Origin: Eubacteriales bacterium
GTDB taxonomy: Bacteria; Bacillota; Clostridia; Christensenellales; CAG-138
Assembly: GCA_021372675.1 (NCBI GenBank)
Contig: JAJFTZ010000058.1
Coordinates: forward strand, 1 to 42,114
DNA: 42,114 nucleotides
Direction of reading: 5' to 3'
Both the position numbers and the translations under genes were made by a program. This document shows positions 15,588-24,533 of this stretch, piece after piece (within the stretch, counting starts at the first letter, position 1; each line of letters opens with the position of its first letter). Under the pieces are notes generated by a model that ran no database searches, was not told the origin of the DNA, and saw only the letters and a list, made by a program, of their open reading frames with translations.

Positions 15588-17771
15588 CTATACGTTCAAG
15601 CGGTACACCTCGGTGACCGACTTGATCTTTCTCATGTTTTTGATGATGACCGCGAGCTGGTCGGCGTCTGTTACGTCGAAGGAGAGCTGCACAGCGACGA
15701 TATTGTTTTTATCGGTCTTGGCGGTCATCGCCTTGATGCTGATGTTGAGGTTTACGAGAAGCTGCGAAATATCCATCAGCACCCCGGCGCGCTCGTTGGC
15801 GATGATCTGGATGCTGGCGGTATAGGAGGATTTGGTATCCTCCGCCCATTCCACCTCGATGATGCGGCCCTCGTCCATTAAAAGCTCGGCTACGTTGGGA
15901 CAGTCCGCACGGTGGATGGAAACGCCGCGGCCGCGCGTCACGTAGCCGATGATCTTATCCCCCGGGAGGGGGCTGCAGCAATGCGCGAAGCGAACCACCA
16001 TGTTGGGCTCGCCCTTCACCACCACGCCGCGGGAATGGCCGGCGCGCTCGGGCTTTTGCTCGTCCTTATGCTCGAGCCGCTCAAGGAGCGCCGCGCGGCG
16101 TTCCTCCTTTTTGTGCTGCTCGACGAGCTTTTGTAAGACCTGCCCCGTGGTGATGCCGCCGTAGCCGATGGAGGCGTACACGTCGTCGGTATCGTCCATG
16201 TTGAAGCGCCGGAGGATATCGGAAAAATACTCGGTCTTTGTGACTTCGCTCAGCTGTATGCCCTGCCGCTTGGCCGCCTCGGTGAGCATTTCGCGCCCAC
16301 GCTGCACGTTTTCCTCGCGGTTGGCCTTTTTGAACCACTGGCGTATCTTCGCCTTGGCCTGCTGCGTTTTTACGATTTTAAGCCAATCGCGGCTCGGGTT
16401 GGCTGTGGGCGAGGTGACGATCTCCACCACGTCGTTGTTCTTGAGCTTATAGTCGAGCCGCACGATGGCGCCGTTGACCTTGGCGTGCTGCGCGCGGTTT
16501 CCCACGTTGGTATGGATGCGGTACGCGAAATCGAGCGGCGTGGAGCCGGTTAATAAGTCCACGATCTCGCCGCGCGGAGTCAAAACGTACACGTAATCGC
16601 CAAAGAAATCCTTGCGGAGGCTTTCGGCAAACTCACGCGTGCTGTCGGCGTAATTTTCAAGGTCGAGCGCCTCCCTAAGCCACGCGAGCTTGCTGTCGAG
16701 TTCGCTCTGGTTGGCGCGACCCTCCTTGTACATCCAATGCGCCGCGATGCCGAACTCCGCCGTGCGGTGCATTTCCGCGGTGCGTATCTGCACCTCGAAG
16801 GGCATGCCCTCGTCGCTAAAAAGCGTGGTGTGAAGCGAGCGGTACATGTTCGTTTTGGGCATGGCGATATAGTCCTTGAACCTGCCCGGCACCGGCTTCC
16901 AAAGGGAATGGATCACACCGAGCGCGGCATAGCAGTCGCTCACGGTGTTCACGATCACGCGGATGGCGATGAGGTCGTAAATCTCGTCGATCTGCTTGTT
17001 CTGCCGTATCAGCTTTTTGTAGATGCTGTAAAGGTGCTTCGGCCTACCCGAGACCTGCGCCTGTATGCCCGCGTCCTTGAGGTGCCCGGAAATATTCAAA
17101 ATGGCGGAATCGAGCGTTTGCATGCGCTCGCGCTGATGCGGCTCGATGGCCTCCTTGAGCTTTTCGAATTCCTCGGGCCAGATGTACTGGAAGGAAAGGT
17201 CCTCGAGCTCGCATTTCATGGCGCCCATACCGAAGCGGTGCGCGAGGCTCGCGTAAACCTCCAGCGTTTCCTTCGCCTTCCTGATGCGCTTTTCGCCGTT
17301 GCAATAGCCCAGCGTACGCATGTTGTGAAGGCGGTCGGTGAGCTTTATGATGACTACGCGCACATCGTTGGCGATGGCGAGCATCATCTTGCGGAGGTTT
17401 TCGGCCTGCTGATCCTCCTTGGTGGCAATCTGCCGGTTACCCGTTTTGGTGAGCTTCGTGACGCCGTCCACCATACCGCCGATGTCCGCGCCGAACATGG
17501 ACGTAACGCTTTCCACCGTAACGCCTTCGCCGTCCTCCACCACGTCGTGCAAAAGCCCGGCGATTACGGTATGGCTGTCCATGCCCATTTCGAAGAGCAT
17601 GAGCGCGACGGCCTCGGGATGCACGTAATACGGCTCGCCGCTTTCGCGAAGCTGCCCCGTATGCACCTTCCTCGCAAAATCCACGGCCTTTTGTAAAAGC
17701 TCCATTTCGGGCTCCGTGAATTTGGTTTTACAGGCCGTAATCAGCTTATCCATTTTTTCCACATTCTCCAT
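15588..17771 (-). CDS. relA: Bifunctional (p)ppGpp synthetase/hydrolase Rel
   Basis: The 727 residues show the complete long-RSH layout: HD hydrolase domain (HDVVED at 75-80), synthetase domain (about 235-360, with the RFKD motif at 297-300 that marks bifunctional Rel rather than the ExDD of RelA-only enzymes), TGS domain (about 390-455), a helical and Cys-containing region (FAHCCSPLPGDKI), and a C-terminal ACT domain (about 650-727). It makes and destroys (p)ppGpp on amino acid starvation. ATG 17771 is preceded by AGGAGG. It lies between apt and dtd on the same strand with no terminator in the 104-base gap to apt. Confidence 0.96.
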   Translation of the reverse strand: MENVEKMDKLITACKTKFTEPEMELLQKAVDFARKVHTGQLRESGEPYYVHPEAVALMLFEMGMDSHTVIAGLLHDVVEDGEGVTVESVTSMFGADIGGMVDGVTKLTKTGNRQIATKEDQQAENLRKMMLAIANDVRVVIIKLTDRLHNMRTLGYCNGEKRIRKAKETLEVYASLAHRFGMGAMKCELEDLSFQYIWPEEFEKLKEAIEPHQRERMQTLDSAILNISGHLKDAGIQAQVSGRPKHLYSIYKKLIRQNKQIDEIYDLIAIRVIVNTVSDCYAALGVIHSLWKPVPGRFKDYIAMPKTNMYRSLHTTLFSDEGMPFEVQIRTAEMHRTAEFGIAAHWMYKEGRANQSELDSKLAWLREALDLENYADSTREFAESLRKDFFGDYVYVLTPRGEIVDLLTGSTPLDFAYRIHTNVGNRAQHAKVNGAIVRLDYKLKNNDVVEIVTSPTANPSRDWLKIVKTQQAKAKIRQWFKKANREENVQRGREMLTEAAKRQGIQLSEVTKTEYFSDILRRFNMDDTDDVYASIGYGGITTGQVLQKLVEQHKKEERRAALLERLEHKDEQKPERAGHSRGVVVKGEPNMVVRFAHCCSPLPGDKIIGYVTRGRGVSIHRADCPNVAELLMDEGRIIEVEWAEDTKSSYTASIQIIANERAGVLMDISQLLVNLNISIKAMTAKTDKNNIVAVQLSFDVTDADQLAVIIKNMRKIKSVTEVYRLNV

Positions 17772-17875
17772 GCGCTCACCTCCTTTTCATGCCCCTACGA
17801 CGGCGCGGCAATCCCGTAGACAAAAGAACGGCGCGGTATGAGGGATGTTTTTCCGCGCCGCACGAGATTTTATCG

Positions 17876-18388
17876 CTAAAATACCACGATCGCGTCCACG
17901 TCGTAGCCCGCGAGCTTCGAGCGGCCGTCGAGGTCGGAAAGCTCGATGGCAAAGCGCGCCGCCACCACTTCGCCGCCCGCCTGCTCTACGAGGCGTATGG
18001 TCGCGAGCGCGGTGCCGCCGGTCGCTAAAAGATCATCCACAAACACGACCTTTTGGCCGGGCTCGATAGCGTCCGTGTGTATTTCGAGCACATCGGCGCC
18101 ATACTCGAGGCCGTACTCGTAGCGGTTGGTTTTGTAGGGGAGCTTGCCGGGCTTGCGCGCGAGCACGAAGCCCGCGCCAAGCGCGTAGGCAAGCGCTGAG
18201 CCGATCACGAAGCCGCGCGCTTCCGGGCCTACCACGAGGTCCACCTCGACGCCACTAAGGCTTTTTACGATCCGATCGATGAGCTCGCGGTAGGCGTCTG
18301 CGTTTTTGAGCAAGGTCGTGATATCGCGGAACAGAATGCCCTTCTGCGGGAAGTCCGGTATATTGCGGATGGTATCCTTAAGCTCCAT
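17876..18388 (-). CDS. apt: Adenine phosphoribosyltransferase
   Basis: It converts adenine and PRPP to AMP in purine salvage. The 170 residues match the family length. The start IRNIPDFPQKGILFRDITTL is characteristic and the PRPP-binding loop reads VVFVDDLLATGGTA near 114-127. GGAGG precedes ATG 18388. Fifteen bases separate it from recJ, and relA follows, a recJ-apt-relA order common in Firmicutes. Confidence 0.97.
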   Translation of the reverse strand: MELKDTIRNIPDFPQKGILFRDITTLLKNADAYRELIDRIVKSLSGVEVDLVVGPEARGFVIGSALAYALGAGFVLARKPGKLPYKTNRYEYGLEYGADVLEIHTDAIEPGQKVVFVDDLLATGGTALATIRLVEQAGGEVVAARFAIELSDLDGRSKLAGYDVDAIVVF

Positions 18389-18403
18389 GATCGAATTCCT
18401 CCT

Positions 18404-20824
18404 TTATTTTGAGGGCCTGTTGTTTTTTAAAAGAGCCTCTGCGGCCCGAAACGTTGCGCTTTGCGACAGTTCCCGCTGCGCGGGGGAAATTACGGGCTCG
18501 AGGTTGCCCTTTTTGTTTTTTGTTACGAAGCCGAGCTCCTCCATCACGTCGAGCGCCAATTCGCAGCGGAAGCGCTTCGCCTTGGTCGCGGCCGAGAGCG
18601 CGTCGAGCGCGTCGGCGCGGTTGTAGAACGCGCGTCCCGCCGCGCGAAACGCGCGAAAGACGTCCGCCATGAACGTGCGGTCGAGCCGAAGCTCCTCGCG
18701 GATTGCCCGCGTGCCGCCTAAAATAGGCGGCTGCGCATAGAGCGCGGCGGTGGGCGCAAGCTCCCTGAGCCGCGCGAGCGCACCGTCGCAGACGGGGTCG
18801 TCGCACACCACCACGCTTTTAAAGCGCGAAAGCTCGCATGCGCGGAGCATGGGCGCAAGCAAAAGCGTATGGCAGGCGCACGCGCTTTTTTCGGGCGTAT
18901 GGAAGCGCACGTCGAAAAGCTCCGTGGCCCCGTATTCCTTTGCGCGGCGCAGAAACCTTACGGCCCCTTCCGGCGTGAAGCAGAGCGCCGCCACGCCGCC
19001 AAGGCTTTTTTGCGCGAGCGTTACCGCCGTTTCGAACGCGTCGGAAACAGCAGTCGCCTCAAAGCCGCACATATTATTATACAAAATGTTGCGCGAGATT
19101 GCATCCATAAATTTCTCGGCGCGCGCCGCCAAGTAGCCTTCCGCATCCGTGACCGCCGATGGCCGAAGCTCCGCGAGGTGGAGCTTTACGATGCGCTCAC
19201 CCGTGAAGGTATCGATCTTGGGCGTGAAAAGGATGTCCGCGCGCTCCGCGTCGAGCGCCAAGGAAAGCTTATCGCCCATAGAAAAACCCACGGCGCCGGC
19301 ATACGCGCCGCCCGATTCCGCCGTGGCGCTCAGGTGCGCGCCCTCGCCGCCGATGCGCCTTAAATTCATAAGCCGCACACCGTCGGCCCTGAAAAGCGGC
19401 TCGGGGTTCCCCTCGCCGAACGGCTCGAGCCTTTCAAGCTCCTGCGCAAGCTCGAGGGTCGCCTCGGAAAGCGCAAGCTCGAGCTCGTAGCCCCTGCGCG
19501 GCAAAAACGCGCGGTCGAAAGCCGTTTCGCGAAGCGCCGTTTCGAAGGCCGCCTCGAACGCTGGGAAATTCTCCGCACGCATCGTTACGCCCGCCGCGTA
19601 GGCGTGCCCGCCGAAGCGCGTGAAGAGGCTTTCGCAGCGTTTAAGCGCCGCGTGGAGGTCCACGCCCGGCACGCTTCGCGCGCTGCCCGTGAGAACGCCG
19701 TCCTTCTCCGAAAATAAAACCGAGGGGCGATAGTATTTTTCCGCCGTCCGCGCCGCCGCGATGCCCACGACGCCGCTGTTCCAAGCTTCGCTTTTCAGCG
19801 TGAGCGCCCGCTTATCCGTAAGGTCTTTCTCGTCGGCCATGCGGTAGGCGAGCTCCAAAATACCCTGCTCTTCCTTTTTGCGCCGCGCGTTGAGCGCGTC
19901 GAGCTCTTGGGCAAGCTCCCTTGCGCGAGCCGCGTCCGTACAGGTTAAAAGCTCCACGCTCAGGGAAGCGTCGCCGAGCCGCCCCGCCGCGTTGAGCCGG
20001 GGCGCGGCCAAAAAAGCGAGGGCGCGCGCGTTGACGCGCTTGACGTTTGCGACCTCCAGAAGCGCGCGAAGTCCCATGGGCCCGCCGCCCTTGTTGAGCG
20101 CATGCATCGCGCGCGCGACGAGCGCGCGGTTTTCCCCTAAAAGCGGCACCACGTCCGCGACGGTCGCAAGGCCCGCCAAAACGACGGCGTCCTCCTCCCC
20201 CTCGCCGCCCGCAAGCGCCCGCGCAAGCTTGTACGCCACGCCCGCGCCGCAAAGATCGGCGTTCGGAAAGTCAATTCCGGGCAAAACGGGGCACACGAGC
20301 GCGGCGCAATCGGGCAGAGCATCGCCGCAGCGGTGGTGGTCGGTAACGATTACCTCCATGCCGAGCGTGGCGGCAAGCGCCGTTTCCTCGAGCGATTTCA
20401 CGCCGTTGTCCACGGTGACGATGAGCTTCACGCCATCGTCCTTAAGCCGCATCACGGCTTCGGCGTTCATGCCGTAGCCCTCGAGGTGGCGGTTGGGTAT
20501 GTGGTAAGTGGCGTCCGCGCCGAGCCTTTTGAGGCAGGAAAGCAAAATGCTTGTGGCGCATACGCCGTCGGCGTCGTAATCGCCGTACACCGCGATACGC
20601 TCGGCCTTTTCGATGGCCGCGCGGATGCGCGTCACCGCCTTTTCCATGTCGTTCAATAGATACGGGTCGTTGAGCTTATAGGAAAGGGGGTTTAAAAACG
20701 CCTCCATCGAAGCCGCGTCCTTAAGCCCGCGCGCGTAAAGGAGCGCGGCGAGCGTTTCGGAAACGCCCGCGGGGCGCTCGAAAGTATGCGGCAGTTCGGC
20801 TGTGCGGCGTTCGTAGAGGAGCAA
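18404..20824 (-). CDS. recJ: Single-stranded-DNA-specific exonuclease RecJ
   Basis: A 5'-to-3' single-strand exonuclease of recombination and mismatch repair. The DHH phosphoesterase motifs are visible: DYDADG at 82-87, DHH at 162-164, then the DHHA1 domain with a glycine-rich GGHAYAAG segment, followed by an OB-fold part. At 806 residues it carries the extended C-terminal region common in Firmicutes RecJ. The start is TTG 20824, chosen because AAAGGAG lies seven bases ahead and no ATG fits. The scfB stop is 48 bases upstream with no terminator, so it may share its transcript. Confidence 0.95.
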   Translation of the reverse strand: MLLYERRTAELPHTFERPAGVSETLAALLYARGLKDAASMEAFLNPLSYKLNDPYLLNDMEKAVTRIRAAIEKAERIAVYGDYDADGVCATSILLSCLKRLGADATYHIPNRHLEGYGMNAEAVMRLKDDGVKLIVTVDNGVKSLEETALAATLGMEVIVTDHHRCGDALPDCAALVCPVLPGIDFPNADLCGAGVAYKLARALAGGEGEEDAVVLAGLATVADVVPLLGENRALVARAMHALNKGGGPMGLRALLEVANVKRVNARALAFLAAPRLNAAGRLGDASLSVELLTCTDAARARELAQELDALNARRKKEEQGILELAYRMADEKDLTDKRALTLKSEAWNSGVVGIAAARTAEKYYRPSVLFSEKDGVLTGSARSVPGVDLHAALKRCESLFTRFGGHAYAAGVTMRAENFPAFEAAFETALRETAFDRAFLPRRGYELELALSEATLELAQELERLEPFGEGNPEPLFRADGVRLMNLRRIGGEGAHLSATAESGGAYAGAVGFSMGDKLSLALDAERADILFTPKIDTFTGERIVKLHLAELRPSAVTDAEGYLAARAEKFMDAISRNILYNNMCGFEATAVSDAFETAVTLAQKSLGGVAALCFTPEGAVRFLRRAKEYGATELFDVRFHTPEKSACACHTLLLAPMLRACELSRFKSVVVCDDPVCDGALARLRELAPTAALYAQPPILGGTRAIREELRLDRTFMADVFRAFRAAGRAFYNRADALDALSAATKAKRFRCELALDVMEELGFVTKNKKGNLEPVISPAQRELSQSATFRAAEALLKNNRPSK

Positions 20825-20872
20825 GATGGGGCTCCTTTCTGCGGTGCGGGTACGGGCGACCGGTGATTGCCC

Positions 20873-22204
20873 CTACATTTGTTTCCTTCTCGCGTACAAT
20901 CCCATGGCAACCTCCGCGCGTTTCTTTTCAAACGCGCAGGTCATTTGATGGGGCTCGTAGATGGAGCCGTTGTACTTATAGGCGTTGGCGGCGCAGCCGC
21001 CGGCGCAGAAATACTTGGCCCAGCACGCGCGGCACGCCTCCTTGGTAAGGATGTTGCAATCTGAAAAGCGCGCCTGCATTTCGGCGTCGAACTCGCCCGT
21101 GAGGACGCTCCCCATTTTGTAGCCTTCCTCGCCCACGAACTGGTGGCAGGGATAGAGATCGCCCTCGGGCGTGACCGCTACGTACTCGCTGCCCGCGCCG
21201 CAGCCGGAAATGCGCTTTTTGAGGCACGGGCCGTTGCCGAGATCGATCATAAAATGGAAGAAGGTAATATGCTTCCCGCTTTTTTCGCGCGTCCAAAGAT
21301 ACGAGGCGAGCGCGTCGTATTCTCCGAGGATACGCGTCAGGTCGGCGTCGCGCAGCGCGTAGGGGCTAGAATCGGGCAGCACCACCGGCTCGATGGACAC
21401 GCGGTCGAACCCAAGCTCCGCCATATGCTTCACGTCCTCGGTAAAATCGAGGTTTTGCGAGGTGAATGTGCCTCGGATGTAATACTCCTTGTCGCCGCGG
21501 CGCCCTACGAGCTTTTTGGCGTTTTCGACGATGGTCTCGTAGGAGCCCTTCCCGTTCGGGGTGGGCCTTAGGGCGTCGTGCACCGCCTTGCGGCCGTCGA
21601 GGCTCAAAACGACGTTATGCATTTCGGCGTTGAGGTAATCGATAATCTCGCCGGTAAGCGCCACGCCGTTGGTGGTGATGGTGAAGCTGATTTCCTTGCC
21701 GTGCTTTTTCTCGAGCGCGCGGCCGTAGGAAACGATCTCCTTCACGGCGGGGAAGTTCATGAGCGGCTCGCCGCCGAACAAATCCACCTCGAGGTGGCGG
21801 CGGTTGCCGGAGCGCGCGACCAAAAAATCGAGCGCTCTTTTGCCGGTCTCGGCGCGCATGAGCATGCGCTCGCCGTGAAATTCCCCCGTGCCCGCGAAGC
21901 AGTATTTACACCTGAGGTTGCAGTCGTGCGCGATGTGGAGGCACATGGCCTTTACGACCTTGCCTTGCGCGATGCCCTCCGGTATCTCGGGCGCGGGCGA
22001 AGAAAACGCGCCCTGCGCCTTAAGCTCGTCCAGCTCGGCTAGAATTTCGTCGATCTCTTTTTTATCGTAGGGGAGCGCGCCGGGGTCTGACCCGTTCTCG
22101 AGCGCGCGCACCACGTCGTAGGCGGGCTTATCGAGCGCGTGCAACGCGCCGCTTTCCACATCGAGCGCATAGTATTCGTTTTGAAAGGCAAAGGCGTGGA
22201 CCAA
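20873..22204 (-). CDS. scfB: SCIFF peptide radical SAM maturase (thioether-forming)
   Basis: It cross-links cysteines of the SCIFF precursor to thioether (sactipeptide-type) bonds. The 443 residues contain an N-terminal peptide-binding region (VHAFAFQNEYYALDVESG), the radical SAM motif CNLRCKYC (Cys95, Cys99, Cys102), and a SPASM-type C-terminus with many cysteines (CGAGSEY, CHQF, CRACWAKYFCAGGC). The protein begins best at TTG 22204: GAGGTG sits six bases ahead, while the GTG at 22213 overlaps that site. It follows its substrate gene scfA, as in almost all Clostridia. A hairpin between them probably lowers enzyme output relative to peptide. Confidence 0.95.
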   Translation of the reverse strand: MVHAFAFQNEYYALDVESGALHALDKPAYDVVRALENGSDPGALPYDKKEIDEILAELDELKAQGAFSSPAPEIPEGIAQGKVVKAMCLHIAHDCNLRCKYCFAGTGEFHGERMLMRAETGKRALDFLVARSGNRRHLEVDLFGGEPLMNFPAVKEIVSYGRALEKKHGKEISFTITTNGVALTGEIIDYLNAEMHNVVLSLDGRKAVHDALRPTPNGKGSYETIVENAKKLVGRRGDKEYYIRGTFTSQNLDFTEDVKHMAELGFDRVSIEPVVLPDSSPYALRDADLTRILGEYDALASYLWTREKSGKHITFFHFMIDLGNGPCLKKRISGCGAGSEYVAVTPEGDLYPCHQFVGEEGYKMGSVLTGEFDAEMQARFSDCNILTKEACRACWAKYFCAGGCAANAYKYNGSIYEPHQMTCAFEKKRAEVAMGLYARRKQM

Positions 22205-22248
22205 GTTTTTCACCTCATGGGACGGTTTTTGCGGCCAAACAACGATAC

Positions 22249-22279
22249 AAGGAGCAGTAATCGGAAATTACTGCTCCTT
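22249..22279 (-). terminator. Hairpin between scfA and scfB, likely partial terminator
   Basis: AAGGAGCAGTAAT (22249-22261) pairs perfectly with ATTACTGCTCCTT (22267-22279), a 13-bp stem with a 5-base loop. On the minus strand it is followed by GTATCGTTGTTTGG, only a poor U-tract, so it should slow or protect the transcript without ending it completely. This would let scfA exceed scfB. Confidence 0.6.
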
Positions 22280-22304
22280 CAGATCGTGAGATAGGACGCG
22301 CCGA

Positions 22305-22448
22305 TTATTTTTTCTCGTTTTTGCAGGTCTGGTTGGCGACCGTGCAGGAGGTTTTGCAGGCGGATTGGCAGGAAGCCTGGCATTCGCCGCAGCCGGAGTT
22401 TGCGGAAACGTTCATGCATGGCTTTTCGATGGTCTTAATGTGCTTCAT
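22305..22448 (-). CDS. scfA: SCIFF peptide precursor (six cysteines in forty-five residues)
   Basis: A 47-residue ribosomal peptide starting at ATG 22448 behind GGGGG. The core SGCGECQASCQSACKTSC is the SCIFF signature, and Cys at 20, 23, 27, 31, 35 and 42 are the six family cysteines; MKHIKT is the usual start. It carries an additional Cys11 in the leader part (EKPCMNV), which I do not expect from typical members. ScfB uses radical chemistry to form thioethers on this peptide. It is too short for common gene callers. Its own promoter lies at 22483-22512. Confidence 0.96.
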   Translation of the reverse strand: MKHIKTIEKPCMNVSANSGCGECQASCQSACKTSCTVANQTCKNEKK

Positions 22449-22482
22449 AGGTATACCCCCGTTTATGGATTTCCTAAGGAGT

Positions 22483-22512
22483 ATTATACACAGTATCCAC
22501 CGAAACGGTCAA
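22483..22512 (-). promoter_or_regulatory. Sigma-A promoter of scfA-scfB
   Basis: Minus strand TTGACC (22512-22507), 18-base spacer, TATAAT (22488-22483). The segment around the -35 is a small palindrome (AACGGTC/GACCGTT), which might bind a regulator. Confidence 0.65.
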
Positions 22513-22521
22513 GACCGTTCC

Positions 22522-22920
22522 CTACCGCCTGAGCATTTGGACGAGCATCGCGGTGAGCATGCCCGAAAGCGCGCCTATGCCCATATCCGAAAGCAGCGCG
22601 AGGGAAAAGCTGAACGAATCCGACAAAATGGAAAACACCATAAACGCGAGCAGCGTGTAGATAAGCCCCGCGAGAAGGCCGGTAAGCCAGCAGCGCTTTT
22701 TGCATTTGCGCGTGGCGATAAACGCCGCGAGCGCCGCAGAAAGCACCTTGATAACGGAATTTGCCACGGGGATGCTGTCGCTGTTCGCCCATTCCTGCTT
22801 CAACACCACCGCAAACAGCACGATGAGCGCGATGCTGCATGCCGACGCGATCAGCGCGCCCTTCAAAATGGGCATCCAAATGCCCGCCGCGGCCGTATCC
22901 GCAGTTTTTGAGCCTTTCAT
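22522..22920 (-). CDS. Small membrane protein, TIGR04086-like
   Basis: A 132-residue protein with four predicted membrane helices (about 22-45, 53-70, 76-98, 104-128) and short loops, with the KCKKRCWLTGL basic loop between helices 2 and 3. Proteins of this size and layout directly upstream of scfA are annotated as the TIGR04086 family in Clostridia; its place in SCIFF biology is unproven. The start ATG 22920 follows GGAGGTGCGC. The longer upstream frame to 23163 is not protein-like. The scfA promoter begins immediately after its stop codon, so the two are neighbours and not necessarily co-transcribed. Confidence 0.75.
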   Translation of the reverse strand: MKGSKTADTAAAGIWMPILKGALIASACSIALIVLFAVVLKQEWANSDSIPVANSVIKVLSAALAAFIATRKCKKRCWLTGLLAGLIYTLLAFMVFSILSDSFSFSLALLSDMGIGALSGMLTAMLVQMLRR

Positions 22921-23020
22921 GCGCACCTCCGACAGCCTTTTTCTACTGATAGATATGCGCGAAAGACGGAAATATGCTTGAGAGAGACAGCCTCGTCCCC
23001 CGCGGCGACAATGCTTTTCC

Positions 23021-23875
23021 TCAATCGACCGTCTTGGAAAAATGCTGGTAGTCCTTTGTGCTCTTCCAATCGCCGCCCCAGCTCCAGCCGTGCTTGACGA
23101 ATAACTTATAGCAAAGGTCGTCGTGATCGATTTTGCCCGGGAAATTCCGCGTGCGGTCCACATAGTCCGCCGCGTTCACGGGCGAAAAGCTGCCGTCGCT
23201 TTTTACGTAGGGGTTGAAAAGGGGGTTAACGTCCACCGCCAGCCCGTAGCTGTGCATGGAAAGCGTTTTGCTGCCCGCCACGGCGCGGTAGTTGAACGCG
23301 GAGGTGTTGTTTGCCGCCATGGAAAGGTTGTCGTCCGCCGACTCGCCGTAATCGTCCACAAGCCGCACCGAGGCGAGCGGATACTCGGCATCGTACAGCG
23401 CGCGGAAGATCTCCAAAATATCATTTACAACCTTTTTATTGACGATAAGCTCCCCCTCGTGCGCGTTTCCGTCAAAATCCACGTACAGGATGTGGACGTA
23501 GCGAAGATCGTCGTAGCGAATGGCCGCGTCGCTGTCGTCTTCGGGGTAGCTCATGCCGGTGATGCGATTTTTGAGCGCGCCGTCGAGCGCGACGCCGTAA
23601 AAATCGCCGTCGAGCGCAATCCTGTCGCCGGGCGTGGGCGTCGGCACGGGCGTGGGCGTCGGCACGGGCGAACACACGAGCGTCGGCGCGGGCGTAGGTT
23701 TTGAGGTGAGCATGAGCGCGGGGGAAGCGTCCGGCGCGGCGGAGGCCGAGGGCGTAAGCGAAACCGCAGGCGGCGCGGAGATCACGACCTCCGCGTTTTC
23801 CGGCGCGGCGGAACAGCCGCCCTGCGTGAGAGCGGCAAATAAGATAAGCAAAAGCAAAACGGAGCAACGTTTCAT
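23021..23875 (-). CDS. M15-family D-Ala-D-Ala carboxypeptidase-like lipoprotein
   Basis: A 284-residue exported zinc peptidase acting on peptidoglycan stem peptides. The lipoprotein signal has a lipobox LTQGGC with Cys near residue 21, followed by a Pro/Thr-rich linker (residues 58-85) that holds the enzyme away from the membrane. The C-terminal catalytic domain shows SMHSYGLAVDVNP (zinc His and Asp), KHGWSWGGDW and DYQHF, the metal-binding sequences of M15/VanY-type enzymes. The ribosome binding site is a weak AAAGGA about 11 bases ahead. It is divergent from the GNAT gene. Confidence 0.88.
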   Translation of the reverse strand: MKRCSVLLLLILFAALTQGGCSAAPENAEVVISAPPAVSLTPSASAAPDASPALMLTSKPTPAPTLVCSPVPTPTPVPTPTPGDRIALDGDFYGVALDGALKNRITGMSYPEDDSDAAIRYDDLRYVHILYVDFDGNAHEGELIVNKKVVNDILEIFRALYDAEYPLASVRLVDDYGESADDNLSMAANNTSAFNYRAVAGSKTLSMHSYGLAVDVNPLFNPYVKSDGSFSPVNAADYVDRTRNFPGKIDHDDLCYKLFVKHGWSWGGDWKSTKDYQHFSKTVD

Positions 23876-23974
23876 ACTGCCATTTTATCCTTTCGCGCGC
23901 GGCGCGGCAAGCGGCTACCCATTCACGCCACGCTGTGGTACACTATAAAAATACGCGAAAGGACGGAGAAAGAT

Positions 23975-24529
23975 ATGGTGCTCGGCGAGTATTTTACGGA
24001 TAGGCTCCGACTGACTCTCTCCCACCCGCGGCTCGCGCCGCTCGTGACGGAGTATTTTATAAGGAACCGCGAGTTTTTGCGCGCCACCGAGCCCGAGCGC
24101 GAGGCGGCGTTTTTCACGCGCGGCTACCAAAAAAAGCTTTTGCAGGCGGATGTCGAGCGCTGCTTCGCGGGTACGGCCGTGAAATTCTGGCTTTCCTACC
24201 GGGGCGAGGCGCGCGTGATCGGCATGCTTTCCTTCAGCGCCATCGTGATGGGGGCGTTTTGCTCCTGCTACGTGGGCTATCGGCTTGACAAGGACGAGGT
24301 CAACAAGGGGCTTATGACCGAGGCGCTTTTAAGGGGCGAGGAGATCGCGTTTTGCGACATCGGCCTCCATCGGCTCGAGGCAAACATCATGCCGCGCAAC
24401 AAGCAATCGCTCCGCGTGGCGGAAAAGGCCGGCTTCGTGTGCGAGGGAATTTCACAAAAATATCTTAAGATCGACGGCGTTTGGGAGGATCATATGCACA
24501 TGGTGCTCCTCAACGAAAGCATGGAGTAG
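23975..24529 (+). CDS. GNAT-family N-acetyltransferase, RimJ-like
   Basis: A 184-residue cytoplasmic acyltransferase. The CoA-binding region is YVGYRLDKDEVNKGLMTEALL (split over about 103-123), followed by the family hallmarks HRLEANIMPRNKQSLRVAEKAGF and a final YLKIDGVWEDHMHMVL. This pattern is typical of ribosomal-protein alanine acetyltransferase-like proteins, which acetylate N-termini or small amines. Substrate cannot be deduced. The start ATG 23975 follows GGAGAAAG. gpsA begins five bases past its stop and uses GGAG inside its end as a ribosome binding site, so the two are co-transcribed. Confidence 0.85.
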   Translation: MVLGEYFTDRLRLTLSHPRLAPLVTEYFIRNREFLRATEPEREAAFFTRGYQKKLLQADVERCFAGTAVKFWLSYRGEARVIGMLSFSAIVMGAFCSCYVGYRLDKDEVNKGLMTEALLRGEEIAFCDIGLHRLEANIMPRNKQSLRVAEKAGFVCEGISQKYLKIDGVWEDHMHMVLLNESME

Positions 24530-24533
24530 TTTT

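Noticed and set aside
16737..17696. 319-codon plus-strand frame opposite relA
   Set aside because: A shadow of the Rel coding sequence, no start signals.
23882..23910. TTGCCG-N17-TAAAAT promoter in front of the M15 gene
   Set aside because: Its start site would lie at the ATG, leaving no leader for the weak ribosome binding site, so the real promoter is probably elsewhere.
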